NCBI RefSeq assembly: GCF_028290625.1
Contig: NZ_JAQGJM010000001.1
Coordinates: 1 to 64,000 of the forward strand
Length of the DNA stretch: 64,000 nt
Reading direction: 5' to 3'
Source: Devosia sp.
GTDB lineage: Bacteria > Pseudomonadota > Alphaproteobacteria > Rhizobiales > Devosiaceae
Position 1 is the stretch's first letter. Each line of letters opens with the position of its first letter. This document shows positions 26,870 through 35,969 of the stretch, piece after piece. A program made the translations under genes and the position numbers. The notes beneath the pieces were generated by a model that was not told the DNA's origin, did not search any database, and saw only the letters and a list, made by a program, of their open reading frames with translations.

Positions 26870-28774
26870 ATGGCTAAGCGCAATTCCTTGGGCGCCCGAC
26901 TGCGCTACGAGTTCGATAAGTCGATGTCGGCAGGCCCGGTCGCGCTGATCGGCTGGCTGGCGATCCTGTCGCTGCTGGTAATCCTGGTTGCCGGCGCCAT
27001 CATCACCCTGCTGCGCATTGCCCCCGAGGGCGGCGAAGTGCCCGGCTTCATCGAGGCCTCCTGGGAGGCCCTGATGCGCACGCTCGATAGCGGCACCATG
27101 GGCGGCGACGCCGGCTGGGGCTTCCGCATCGTCATGCTGGCCGTCACCATCGGCGGCATCTTCATCGTCTCCACCCTGATCGGCGTACTCTCCACCGGCA
27201 TCGAGTCCAAGCTCGATGAGCTTCGCAAGGGCCGCAGCCAGGTGCTGGAAAACGACCACACCATCATTCTCAACTGGAGCCCGTCGATCTTCGACATCAT
27301 CGGCGAACTGGTGGTGGCCAATAAAAGCCGCAAGAAGCCGCGCATCGTCATCATGTCCACCCGCGACAAGGTCGAGATGGAAGACGAGATCGCCGCCAAG
27401 GTGCCCAACCTCGGCAATACCCGCATCATCTGTCGCCATGGCGATCCCACCGATCTCTATGACCTGACCCTGACCTCGCCGCAGACCGCCCGCTCCATCA
27501 TCGTGCTGTCGCCCGAACAGGGCGAGGACGAGACCGACGATGTAGATAGCCGCGTCATCAAGACCATCCTGGCTTTGGTCAACGATCCGCGCCGCCGCGC
27601 CGCGCCCTACCGGATCGCTGCGGAAATCCGCCATGCCGCCAACGCCGACGTCGCCCGCGTAGTCGGCGGCAAGGAAGTCCAACTGGTGCTGGCCGACGAT
27701 CTGATCGCCCGCATCGTCGTCCATTCCTCCCGCCAATCCGGCCTTTCGGCCGTCTATTCCGAGCTTTTGGACTTCGACGGCTGCGAAATCTACACGCTGG
27801 AACAACCAGACCTCGCCGGCAATGTCTTTGGCGACAGCCTGATGGCCTATGAGAGCTCCACCCTGATCGGCCTCTGCGCCCCCGACGGCAGCGTCACCCT
27901 CAATCCGCCCATGGACACCGTGATCCTGCCCGGCACCAAGGCGATCATCATTGCCGAGGACGACGCAGCAGTCCGTATTGCCACCAACAATATCAGCGTC
28001 GACATCGCGGCGATCCGCGCTGCTGAACACCGGCCCGCTTTGCCCGAGCGCACCCTTATCCTGGGCTGGAACCGCCGCGCCAAGATCATCGCCTATGAGC
28101 TGTCGCGCTATGTGGCGCCCGGCTCGGTGCTCGCCATCGCCGCCGACACGCCCGACCTCGACGCCGAGGTCGCGGCGCTCAGCATCGCCAGCGATAATCT
28201 CTCGGTCGCTTATGGCAAGGTCGATACCACCAGCCGCACCGCGCTCGAGGGACTCGATATCCCCAGCTACGACCACGTGCTGGTGCTGGGCTATTCCGAC
28301 CACATGGCCGCCCAACCCACCGATACTCGCACCCTGGTGACCCTGCTGCACCTGCGCAAGATCGCCGACGCCGCCGGCATCCACATCAATGTGGTGTCCG
28401 AGATGATCGACGTGCGCAATCGCGAGTTGGCCGAAGTCACCCGCGCCGACGATTTCGTGGTCAGCAACAAGCTGGTCAGCCTGATGCTCGCCCAAGCCTC
28501 GGAAAACGACTCGCTGGCCGCCATCTTCGATGACCTCCTCGACGAGGAAGGCTCTGAAATCTACATGCGGCCGGCCGAGGACTATGTGGCGCTCGGCGCG
28601 CCGGTCAATTTCTACACCATCACCCAGGCCGCCCGCGACCGCGGCGAAGTCGCCATGGGTTACCACCGCCCCCGTCCCGGCGCCGTTGCCGGCGGCATCG
28701 TTGTCAATCCAATCAAGTCGAAAGCCATGGACTATGTCGCCGGCGATCGCCTGATCGTCCTGGCGCGCGATTGA
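26870..28774 (+). CDS. CASTOR/POLLUX-related ion channel protein
   Basis: The 634-residue protein has two N-terminal membrane segments (about 21-46 and 85-108) around a pore-like loop, then two tandem RCK-like NAD-binding domains: TIILNWSPSIFDIIGELV and TLILGWNRRAKIIAYEL are the two Rossmann entries. This matches the bacterial relatives of plant nuclear channels CASTOR/POLLUX (DUF1012). Ion selectivity is unproven; potassium or calcium are plausible. ATG 26870 is preferred over TTG 26825. Monocistronic with a 95-base gap to nothing on its strand upstream. Confidence 0.85.
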   Translation: MAKRNSLGARLRYEFDKSMSAGPVALIGWLAILSLLVILVAGAIITLLRIAPEGGEVPGFIEASWEALMRTLDSGTMGGDAGWGFRIVMLAVTIGGIFIVSTLIGVLSTGIESKLDELRKGRSQVLENDHTIILNWSPSIFDIIGELVVANKSRKKPRIVIMSTRDKVEMEDEIAAKVPNLGNTRIICRHGDPTDLYDLTLTSPQTARSIIVLSPEQGEDETDDVDSRVIKTILALVNDPRRRAAPYRIAAEIRHAANADVARVVGGKEVQLVLADDLIARIVVHSSRQSGLSAVYSELLDFDGCEIYTLEQPDLAGNVFGDSLMAYESSTLIGLCAPDGSVTLNPPMDTVILPGTKAIIIAEDDAAVRIATNNISVDIAAIRAAEHRPALPERTLILGWNRRAKIIAYELSRYVAPGSVLAIAADTPDLDAEVAALSIASDNLSVAYGKVDTTSRTALEGLDIPSYDHVLVLGYSDHMAAQPTDTRTLVTLLHLRKIADAAGIHINVVSEMIDVRNRELAEVTRADDFVVSNKLVSLMLAQASENDSLAAIFDDLLDEEGSEIYMRPAEDYVALGAPVNFYTITQAARDRGEVAMGYHRPRPGAVAGGIVVNPIKSKAMDYVAGDRLIVLARD

Positions 28775-28949
28775 CAAACCAAACTGGCACGGATCGCAGG
28801 GTGGGGCTCCTGGCTCGCAAGAATCCAGCATGCTGCAAGAATTCACACCCGAAAATGACGCGATTTAGCCCTTCATCCCCTGTTGCGCCGCCGCCCGGCT
28901 TTGGCTAGGTTGCGCCCATTCAGCCGGAGCCCCGCTCCGCCTCACGGAT

Positions 28950-29026
<77 letters not shown>

Positions 29027-29170
29027 AAAATCTCCAATATTATCAGTATGATATGGCCCGACGTCCATACCGATTATCGGGGCGAAAGGAAATTGCAACC
29101 ACATTGCAACCAGCCCATTTCGTAGCTCGGCGTGCCCACTCGTCTGATCGGCGGAAACTCCCCTACCAAC

Positions 29171-29362
29171 CTAGAAATACAGACCGTGTCCGACCTCGCG
29201 GGCGTTTCTCTTGGCAATCTTCTGAAGACACAAAACTTCGGTCGGAAATCCGTTGCGAACCTCATGGCCGGGCTGGAAGCACCCTTGCCGAAGGGCCGCC
29301 CGTTCCCTGGCCAGCCTGACAGCCTCAAGCTTGAACTCCCGGCTGAACTTGCGTCTCTCCAT
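29171..29362 (-). pseudogene. IS3-family-type transposase OrfA fragment
   Basis: From ATG 29362 the frame reads MERRKFSREFKLEAVRLARE, the standard N-terminus of IS3-type OrfA proteins, then loses similarity and stops at 29171. The usual helix-turn-helix continuation is not recognisable, so the gene is frameshifted or deleted after about 20 codons. The rest of the transposase is missing. Confidence 0.75.
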
Positions 29363-29422
29363 CAAACTCTCCAGTTTCCAAAAGCACCTTAACTCGGTGT
29401 CCTCAAAACCGGCAGCAGCTCA
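29250..29422 (-). mobile_element. Remnant of an IS3-type insertion sequence (left end only)
   Basis: Minus strand from about 29422 reads TGAGCTGCTGCCGGTTTTGAGGACACC (29422-29396) and AGTTAAGGTGC, then the OrfA start; this matches the usual left-end layout of such elements. No right end or orfB is present between here and the tRNA. The 29027-29540 gap otherwise holds no supported gene; ATTGCAACCACATTGCAACC near 29093 hints at the end of a lost integrase but is too short to call. Confidence 0.6.
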
Positions 29423-29540
29423 GCCGCTTGTCTGTTGGTTTACGCTTTGGTGCGGCCTAGTCTGGCTCGCAGGGACCGCGCGGGCTTTTCAACCTCCAGC
29501 CATACGCTCCAGGTCTCCCCGGCGATCGAGTTAGGCGGCG

Positions 29541-30584
29541 TCATGCCTTTTTGCCGCTCCATTCGAGCTTGGCGCCAGCACCTGTCAGCACTGCCGCCAC
29601 AAGCAGTGGCAGGTAGCACAAGCCGACAAATGCCCATTCCAGCGTCGGTTGAAATTGGGCCCCGAAGGCGCATGAGCCGGCCCATACCAACGTAAGCCCG
29701 CCATAGAGCGTGGTGACTGGTTTATGCCCCCATAGGCGCGATAGCTGTTGGTATGCATGGCGGCGATGTGCCCGCCAAGGTCGCTCGCCATGCCGGATAC
29801 GGCGCAGCAAGGTCACGGTTGCGTCGCTGAAGAAGATCGAAACGAGGCTCAGCCACGTCGAGTACCGCAGAGCACCATCTGCGACCGTCAGCAATACTGC
29901 CCCAAAAATGAGCAGCGCCAGAAAATTGGAGCCGACATCGCCCATGAAGATATTGGCGGGCGGCCAGTTGCGGACAAGGAAGCCGGCGGTGGCGGCGGCA
30001 GTCGCGATCATCACCCAGAACAGCGGGGCGGATGGCGCTGACTTGTCGCCGAGCAACCAAATCAAGCAGGCCAAAAGCAGGATCAAAATGGCCTGGCTGG
30101 CCGCGATGCCATCAATTCCGTCCATGAAGTTGAACAGGTTAACCCACCAAAGACCGGTCAAAACGAGAAATACAGCCAGAATAGCACCACTCAGAACCAG
30201 ACCGAATGGCAGGGCCAATGGCGTCACGGGCCAGGCCAGCCACACCAGGAGGCTGACCACGACAATCTGGACCGGAAACCGCACAGCCGGTGGCAGGTCA
30301 CGCAGATCGTCGACAAAACCCAAGGCGGCGATTGTGGCGCAGAGAACGGCAAGCGACGTGAGCATGGGCAGGTTACCGGCAATTCCCATAACGATAGCGG
30401 CCAGGACACCGGCCACGGCGATCGCGATGCCGCCGCCACGCGGGGTGGGCGTGGTGTGCGACGAACGCTCATTCGGCGCCTTGATTAATCCGGACGACGC
30501 CGCGCTGGCTTCGGTGATCCGGGTGATTGCCCATGCCAAGCCAAAAGCGATAATGGTTGTCAGTCCGGCGACTATGAGATTCAA
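29541..30584 (-). CDS. Undecaprenyl-phosphate sugar-1-phosphate transferase (WecA/WbpL family)
   Basis: Polytopic enzyme that starts a lipid-linked oligosaccharide by moving a HexNAc-1-phosphate to undecaprenyl phosphate. The 347-residue protein has about ten membrane helices and the family motifs PTPRGGG, FVDDLRD (DD metal site), NFMDGIDG, NIFMGDVGSN and HRRHAYQQ. Start is TTG 30584 with GAGG six bases upstream. It is the only initiating transferase seen and reads away from the rest of the island, with the Wzz-like gene divergent. WbpL-like specificity (FucNAc/QuiNAc/GlcNAc) cannot be decided. Confidence 0.9.
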   Translation of the reverse strand: MNLIVAGLTTIIAFGLAWAITRITEASAASSGLIKAPNERSSHTTPTPRGGGIAIAVAGVLAAIVMGIAGNLPMLTSLAVLCATIAALGFVDDLRDLPPAVRFPVQIVVVSLLVWLAWPVTPLALPFGLVLSGAILAVFLVLTGLWWVNLFNFMDGIDGIAASQAILILLLACLIWLLGDKSAPSAPLFWVMIATAAATAGFLVRNWPPANIFMGDVGSNFLALLIFGAVLLTVADGALRYSTWLSLVSIFFSDATVTLLRRIRHGERPWRAHRRHAYQQLSRLWGHKPVTTLYGGLTLVWAGSCAFGAQFQPTLEWAFVGLCYLPLLVAAVLTGAGAKLEWSGKKA

Positions 30585-30852
30585 TTATGCCTCGCGGTTT
30601 CGCTCAATGTGGATAGCGCAAACCTCAAATCGCAGCAAACCGGGCCACACTCCGGCCTGTGCTATCAATTTTCCGCAGCGAACATAAAAATATTGTTGGT
30701 TGTCGGTCGTGACTGGGTAGTCGCGTCCGAATAAAAACAGCGAATACGGTTGCTTCGGCTGAGTTGCTTTGAGCGCGAGTGAGGCGCGGTGGCACATGAA
30801 AAGTTATATTTCTGCGGTGCGCGAGTAATTGATACTATGATAGAGAAATTAT

Positions 30853-31737
30853 ATGACTGAACAAGAGATTGAGCCGGAGCCGGCAGGTGTCGGCATATTG
30901 GATATATTGCTGGCGGCGATCCAGGCGTGGAAGGCGATCCTGGTGTCCGGCCTGCTTTTCGGCGTTGCGGGTTGGGGACTGACCACGGCCCTGTTCAGTG
31001 CGTCATACGAGAGTGCGGTCGAGGTGGGGCTGTTGCAAAAGGAGGTCGACGCGGCGCTGGATGGCGCGTCGAATGAGGGTCTGCAGCAACTGCCACTCAA
31101 ACCTTCGGCCAACGTGTCGATCGCGACAGTGATCGAGGCCACCGAGGGCGAGTTTTTTACAAGGCCGGGCGACAAGTGCTCAACAGTTGCCGGTATCACG
31201 ACCTGCAATAGCCTGCTCGGCGTTCGTGCCACTACGACCGAGCGGGCAGACGCCTTGCTGAGGCAAGCGCTGGCCCAAGTCGAAATACGCTATCCCAGCG
31301 GCGGTGCGGGGTTGCAGGCAGCGCAACGCGAAGTCGATAACTACAAAAAGAAACTGACTTCCCTGCACAACGTAGTCTCTCAACTGCAGTCGGCGTTCGG
31401 TACCGACGCTGCATCGCCCGGCGGCCTGGCCGCGACCGACTACGCTGGCGGCATTGTCGCCCTGCAGCAGAACATTGATGAAGTCGAGCGAGCATCTTAC
31501 GCCGCCGAACAGCGCCTGCTGACGGCCCGGGGCGCCTTGTACAAAACCCCCGGCCCGGCCGTCTTCGCAGGGCCGCGGCCCGAATTGATTGGCATGGCCG
31601 CCGCAATCATAGCGATGCTGTTGGTCCTGAACGTGGCGTTGATACGGATTTACGTGCTTCGACAGGAGCCAAATTCAGACACGCGCCTTCGGCTGCGTCA
31701 GATTCGTGCCGCGCTCAACTGGTCCAGGCGTAAGTAA
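30853..31737 (+). CDS. Wzz-like chain-length/export protein
   Basis: The 294-residue protein has one membrane segment near each end (about 27-47 and 238-258) and a periplasmic stretch with a helical part (LQAAQREVDNYKKKLTSL), the architecture of polysaccharide co-polymerases. Pfam Wzz similarity is weak by eye; two cysteines (CSTVAGITTC) in the periplasmic part could pair. No kinase domain follows, unlike BY-kinases of exopolysaccharide systems. Probable first gene of the plus-strand island; the 268-base gap before it is the likely promoter region, with no clear hexamers seen. Confidence 0.6.
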   Translation: MTEQEIEPEPAGVGILDILLAAIQAWKAILVSGLLFGVAGWGLTTALFSASYESAVEVGLLQKEVDAALDGASNEGLQQLPLKPSANVSIATVIEATEGEFFTRPGDKCSTVAGITTCNSLLGVRATTTERADALLRQALAQVEIRYPSGGAGLQAAQREVDNYKKKLTSLHNVVSQLQSAFGTDAASPGGLAATDYAGGIVALQQNIDEVERASYAAEQRLLTARGALYKTPGPAVFAGPRPELIGMAAAIIAMLLVLNVALIRIYVLRQEPNSDTRLRLRQIRAALNWSRRK

Positions 31738-31878
31738 TCTGGCCGTCGGCGATGGGCGGATGAGATATTATTGTGTTTGGTTGAGAGGGGCGCCGCGGTG
31801 GACGTTGGCGGCAAGCTGCAAACCTCGTAGAAGGCACCCAGATTCGTGGACCCGTTCTGAGCCAATCCAAGGAAGAGC

Positions 31879-33156
31879 ATGCTTCGCCTCCAAGACTTAC
31901 GAGTAGCAGTCATCGGGCTTGGCTACGTTGGTCTGCCTCTCGCCGTCGAATTCGGCAAACGGCGGTCGGTGATCGGCTTCGATATCGATGCCGACCGCGT
32001 TGCCGAACTCCGGGGCGGTTCTGACCACACGCGCGAGACCACAGCCGAAGAACTGGCAGCGGCTCACCACCTCACTTTCACCATCGATGCCGAAGACCTC
32101 AAGTCGGCCACATGCTACATCGTCACCGTGCCAACGCCGGTCGATGAGTTCAAGCGCCCGGATCTGAGGCCGCTGCTGGCGGCCAGTGCCAGCGTCGGGC
32201 GCGCGCTCAAGCCGGGCGACCTGGTAATCTATGAATCGACAGTCTATCCGGGCGCTACAGAAGAAGATTGTGTGCCGGTGCTGGAAGCCAATTCGGGCTT
32301 GGTCTTCAATCGCGATTTTTTCGTCGGCTACTCCCCTGAGCGGGTCAATCCGGGCGACAAGCAGCATCGCCTCACAAATATTCTCAAGGTAACGTCCGGC
32401 TCGACGGCCGAAGCATGCGACCTGGTGGATGAGCTTTATCGGGAAATCGTGGTCGCCGGCACTCACAAGGCTCCCAGCATCCGGGTCGCGGAGGCCGCCA
32501 AGGTGATCGAAAATACGCAACGTGACCTCAATATCGCGTTGATCAACGAGCTGGCGATCATCTTCAGCCATCTGCAGATCGACACCGAAGCCGTACTGCA
32601 GGCCGCCGGCACGAAGTGGAACTTCCTGCCGTTTCGTCCTGGCCTGGTCGGTGGACATTGCATCGGGGTCGACCCCTATTACTTGACACACAAGGCCGAA
32701 ACCGTCGGCTATCATCCCCAGATCATCATGGCGGGGCGCAGGGTCAACGATTCCATGGGCCGCCACGTCGTATCCCAACTTGTCAAAGCCATGATTCGCA
32801 AGCGGATCCAGGTCGAGGATGCGCGGGTGCTGGTGCTGGGGCTGACATTCAAGGAGAACTGTACCGATCTGCGCAATACGCGCGTGGTGGACATCGTCAG
32901 CGAACTGCAGGACTATAATTGCCGGGTCGATGTCTACGATCCATGGGTCGAGCCTGGACGGGCGAAGGCCGGGCTTGGCATCGAGCTGATTCATGAATTG
33001 AAGCCGAACAGCTACGACGCCATTGTGCTGGCCGTCGGGCATCGTCAGTTCCAGGCGATGGGGGCCGCCGCCATTCGCGCTCTGGGCAAGTCCGAGCACA
33101 TCCTGTACGACCTCAAATATGTGCTGCCCGCAGATGCCTCGGATATAAGACTGTGA
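31879..33156 (+). CDS. UDP-N-acetylhexosamine 6-dehydrogenase (WbpA/WbpO/TviB-type)
   Basis: NAD-dependent two-step oxidation of a UDP-HexNAc to the uronic acid. The 425-residue protein has the Rossmann [13 protein letters not shown] (13-25), the [13 protein letters not shown] segment, catalytic Cys in [12 protein letters not shown], and the C-terminal [15 protein letters not shown]. It is closer to the WbpO/TviB group than to UDP-glucose dehydrogenase. AAGGAAGAG precedes the ATG. No epimerase for the product is adjacent, so GalNAcA or GlcNAcA cannot be told apart. Confidence 0.88.
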   Translation: MLRLQDLRVAVIGLGYVGLPLAVEFGKRRSVIGFDIDADRVAELRGGSDHTRETTAEELAAAHHLTFTIDAEDLKSATCYIVTVPTPVDEFKRPDLRPLLAASASVGRALKPGDLVIYESTVYPGATEEDCVPVLEANSGLVFNRDFFVGYSPERVNPGDKQHRLTNILKVTSGSTAEACDLVDELYREIVVAGTHKAPSIRVAEAAKVIENTQRDLNIALINELAIIFSHLQIDTEAVLQAAGTKWNFLPFRPGLVGGHCIGVDPYYLTHKAETVGYHPQIIMAGRRVNDSMGRHVVSQLVKAMIRKRIQVEDARVLVLGLTFKENCTDLRNTRVVDIVSELQDYNCRVDVYDPWVEPGRAKAGLGIELIHELKPNSYDAIVLAVGHRQFQAMGAAAIRALGKSEHILYDLKYVLPADASDIRL

Positions 33157-33187
33157 AGACCCTCTGCCTGTACGAGGTGCCGCAGCC

Positions 33188-34972
33188 ATGAGTACATTCC
33201 GCACCATCATCAGCATGCTGTCGCCGCGGCAACGCTGGTCGGCCCTCGCGCTGTTCGGCTTGATGTTGATCGGCATGGTGCTCGAGACGCTGGGCGTTGG
33301 CTCGGTCATTCCGGCTGTCGCCTCGCTGAACGGCAGCGGCGGTTCGGGGCCTCTTCCCGCCTGGTTGCCGATGCATGACAGGCTGGCGGCGTTGACTGCC
33401 AACCAGTTGGTGATAGTGGCGCTCAGCGCCCTGGTCGCGCTTTTTGCAGTCAAAGCCGTGTTCATGGGCTTTCTCGCCTGGCGCCAGGCCAATTTCTTGT
33501 TCGATGCCCAGGCTGACATCTCCCATCGTCTGTTTTCTGGCTACCTGCGGCAAAGCTATGCGTTTCATTTGCGACGCAATTCGGCGGAACTGATCCGCAA
33601 TGTAATGAACGAAGCCTCCGCTTTCACCATGGGCGCGCTGCAGTCAACCATGCTGCTTGCGACCGAAGGCATGGTATCGATCGGCCTGATCATGCTGCTG
33701 ATCGTGCTCGAACCGGTCGGGGCGATTACCGTAATGCTCGTCCTGGGGGCCGCGGGATACCTGTTCTTGGTAGTCACGCGCAGTCGGCTCAAACGCTGGG
33801 GCGAGCAGCGCCAGTTCCATGAAGGCCAGCGCATCCAGCATTTGCAGCAGGGGCTGGGCGGGGCCAAGGACGTCAAGCTATTGGGGCGCGAAAGCCATTT
33901 TCTCGCACAATATCAGGCGCATAATGATGCTGTGGCGCGCGTCGGCAAGCGTGAAATGACCGTGCAGGCCTTGCCGCGCCTATGGCTGGAACTGTTGGCG
34001 GTCATTGGGTTGGCGGGGTTGGTCTTGACGCTGTTGTCGCAAGGTAAGCCACTGAGCGCCATCGTTCCGACCCTGGGTGTATTTGCGGCGGCGGCATATC
34101 GGCTGGTGCCCAGTTCGAACAGAATTCTGAACGGCATACAGAGCCTGCGCTACTATTTACCCGTGGTGCAGACGCTTCGCGAGGAAATGCGCCAGATGGA
34201 GGAGGGCGCCGATACGCATGGCGGTGAAAAGCGCCAATTGCGCGAAGCCATTCGCTTCCGCAACGTCAGCTATTCCTATCCGGAAGCGTCCGGCAAGGCA
34301 CTGGACGATATAGATTTCAGTGTCCCCAAAGGGATTTCGCTCGGGATTATCGGGGGCAGCGGCGCTGGTAAGTCAACGCTGATCGACGTGTTGATGGGGT
34401 TGTTGCGCTCCGACGAAGGCACGATTGAAGCCGACGGCGAGGATGTACAGAACCATTTGCGCCAGTGGCAGGATCAGTTCGGCTATGTGCCGCAGTCGAT
34501 TTTCCTGACCGACGATACGCTGCGCCGCAACGTGGCCTTCGGTATCGCCGAAGACAAGATCGACGAAGCGGCAGTGACTCGGGCCGTCGCAGCGGCACAA
34601 TTGAGCGAGTTTGCCGCCAGTTTGCCCCAGGGACTGGAAACGCCGGTGGGCGAACGTGGCGTCCGGCTTTCGGGCGGTCAGCGCCAACGCATCGGCATTG
34701 CCCGCGCACTCTATCACGACCCGGGCATCTTGGTGTTGGATGAGGCGACCAGCGCACTGGACACCCAGACCGAACTAGAGGTAATGCGTGGCGTCAAGTT
34801 GCTGCGGGACAAGACCATCATCATCATCGCTCACCGCCACTCGACCGTCGAACATTGCCAACACATCATCCGCATCGATAAGGGTCGTATCGTTACCCAG
34901 GGAACTGCCGCCGAAATGCTGGCACTACCCGAACCCGTCCAAGACACTGGAACCGCAAGTGCTGAACAATAA
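33188..34972 (+). CDS. ABC exporter, PglK/MsbA type (lipid-linked saccharide flippase)
   Basis: Half-transporter of 594 residues: six membrane helices (to about 320), then a nucleotide-binding domain with Walker A GGSGAGKST, signature LSGGQRQR, Walker B ILVLDEATSALD and H-loop IIAHRHSTVEHC. Sequence and context suggest a PglK-like flippase for lipid-linked glycans. No Wzx is recognised in the window, so this is the best candidate to move the repeat unit. The 3' end overlaps pseB by 14 bases. Confidence 0.85.
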   Translation: MSTFRTIISMLSPRQRWSALALFGLMLIGMVLETLGVGSVIPAVASLNGSGGSGPLPAWLPMHDRLAALTANQLVIVALSALVALFAVKAVFMGFLAWRQANFLFDAQADISHRLFSGYLRQSYAFHLRRNSAELIRNVMNEASAFTMGALQSTMLLATEGMVSIGLIMLLIVLEPVGAITVMLVLGAAGYLFLVVTRSRLKRWGEQRQFHEGQRIQHLQQGLGGAKDVKLLGRESHFLAQYQAHNDAVARVGKREMTVQALPRLWLELLAVIGLAGLVLTLLSQGKPLSAIVPTLGVFAAAAYRLVPSSNRILNGIQSLRYYLPVVQTLREEMRQMEEGADTHGGEKRQLREAIRFRNVSYSYPEASGKALDDIDFSVPKGISLGIIGGSGAGKSTLIDVLMGLLRSDEGTIEADGEDVQNHLRQWQDQFGYVPQSIFLTDDTLRRNVAFGIAEDKIDEAAVTRAVAAAQLSEFAASLPQGLETPVGERGVRLSGGQRQRIGIARALYHDPGILVLDEATSALDTQTELEVMRGVKLLRDKTIIIIAHRHSTVEHCQHIIRIDKGRIVTQGTAAEMLALPEPVQDTGTASAEQ

Positions 34973-35966
34973 GTCGATACTGATTACCGGAGGCACCGGC
35001 TCGTTCGGTCAGGCATTCACGCGGCGAGTGCTGGCGCGTTTCCCGCAGGTCAAGCGCCTGGTGATCTTTTCGCGCGACGAGCTCAAGCAATACGAGATGG
35101 CGCAGAAGTTCGACCCCTCGGACCATCCCGCACTGCGCTATTTCATCGGTGACATCCGCGACGAATCCAGGCTGCGCAGAGCGCTCGAAGGTATCGATAT
35201 CGTGGTACATGCGGCGGCGTTGAAGCAGGTGCCGGCGGCGGAATACAATCCGTTCGAATGCATCAAGACCAATGTGATTGGCTCGCAGAACCTGATCGAG
35301 ACATGTCTGGATTCCGGTGTGCAACGCGTGGTGGCGCTCTCCACCGACAAGGCCGCGGCGCCCATCAATCTCTATGGTGCGACCAAGCTCTGCTCGGACA
35401 AGTTGTTCATTGCCGCCAACAACATGAAGGGCAGCCGCGACATTCGCTTTTCAGCGGTGCGCTATGGCAATGTCATGGGCAGCCGTGGTTCGGTCATTCC
35501 ATTTTTCCTCGAACGGCGCAGCACTGGCAGCCTGCCGATCACTGATCCGAAGATGACACGGTTCAACATCTCGCTGGACGAAGGCGTGGACATGGTCCTG
35601 TGGGCGATCGAGAACGCCCTCGGCGGCGAAATCTTCGTGCCCAAGCTGCCGTCCTACCGTATCCTGGACGTCGCCCAGGCGATCGGCCCCGATTGCGCGC
35701 ACCCGGTCGTCGGCATTCGTCCGGGCGAGAAAGTGCATGAAGAAATGATCACCACTTCCGATAGTTTCAACACGCTGGACCTGGGCAAGTACTTCGCTAT
35801 CCTGCCCTCCGATGCGCTGGTCCTGCGCAATACCTATCTCGCGGCCGGCGCGACGCCGGTCCCCGAGGGATTTTCCTATAATTCGGGGGACAATGACGAT
35901 TTCTTGGGCGTGGATGATATCCGCGTCCTGGTGACGCAGCATGTCGCTCCCGATTTTGCGGCCTAA
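34959..35966 (+). CDS. pseB: UDP-N-acetylglucosamine 4,6-dehydratase (inverting), PseB
   Basis: First step of CMP-pseudaminic acid synthesis: UDP-GlcNAc to the 4-keto-6-deoxy-L-arabino sugar. The 335-residue SDR shows GGTGSFG (9-15), the STDKA catalytic loop, YGATK and the KPGEKVHEEM-like tail motif RPGEKVHEEM. Start is GTG 34959, overlapping the ABC gene by 14 bases; a longer reading from 34788 lies wholly in the ABC gene. Immediately upstream of pseC. Confidence 0.93.
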   Translation: MLNNKSILITGGTGSFGQAFTRRVLARFPQVKRLVIFSRDELKQYEMAQKFDPSDHPALRYFIGDIRDESRLRRALEGIDIVVHAAALKQVPAAEYNPFECIKTNVIGSQNLIETCLDSGVQRVVALSTDKAAAPINLYGATKLCSDKLFIAANNMKGSRDIRFSAVRYGNVMGSRGSVIPFFLERRSTGSLPITDPKMTRFNISLDEGVDMVLWAIENALGGEIFVPKLPSYRILDVAQAIGPDCAHPVVGIRPGEKVHEEMITTSDSFNTLDLGKYFAILPSDALVLRNTYLAAGATPVPEGFSYNSGDNDDFLGVDDIRVLVTQHVAPDFAA

Positions 35967-35969
35967 GCG

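Noticed and set aside
26732..28846. 704-codon open frame on the minus strand across the channel gene
   Set aside because: Antisense shadow of a strongly coding plus-strand gene with clear domains; such long frames are usual in GC-rich coding DNA and this one resembles no family.
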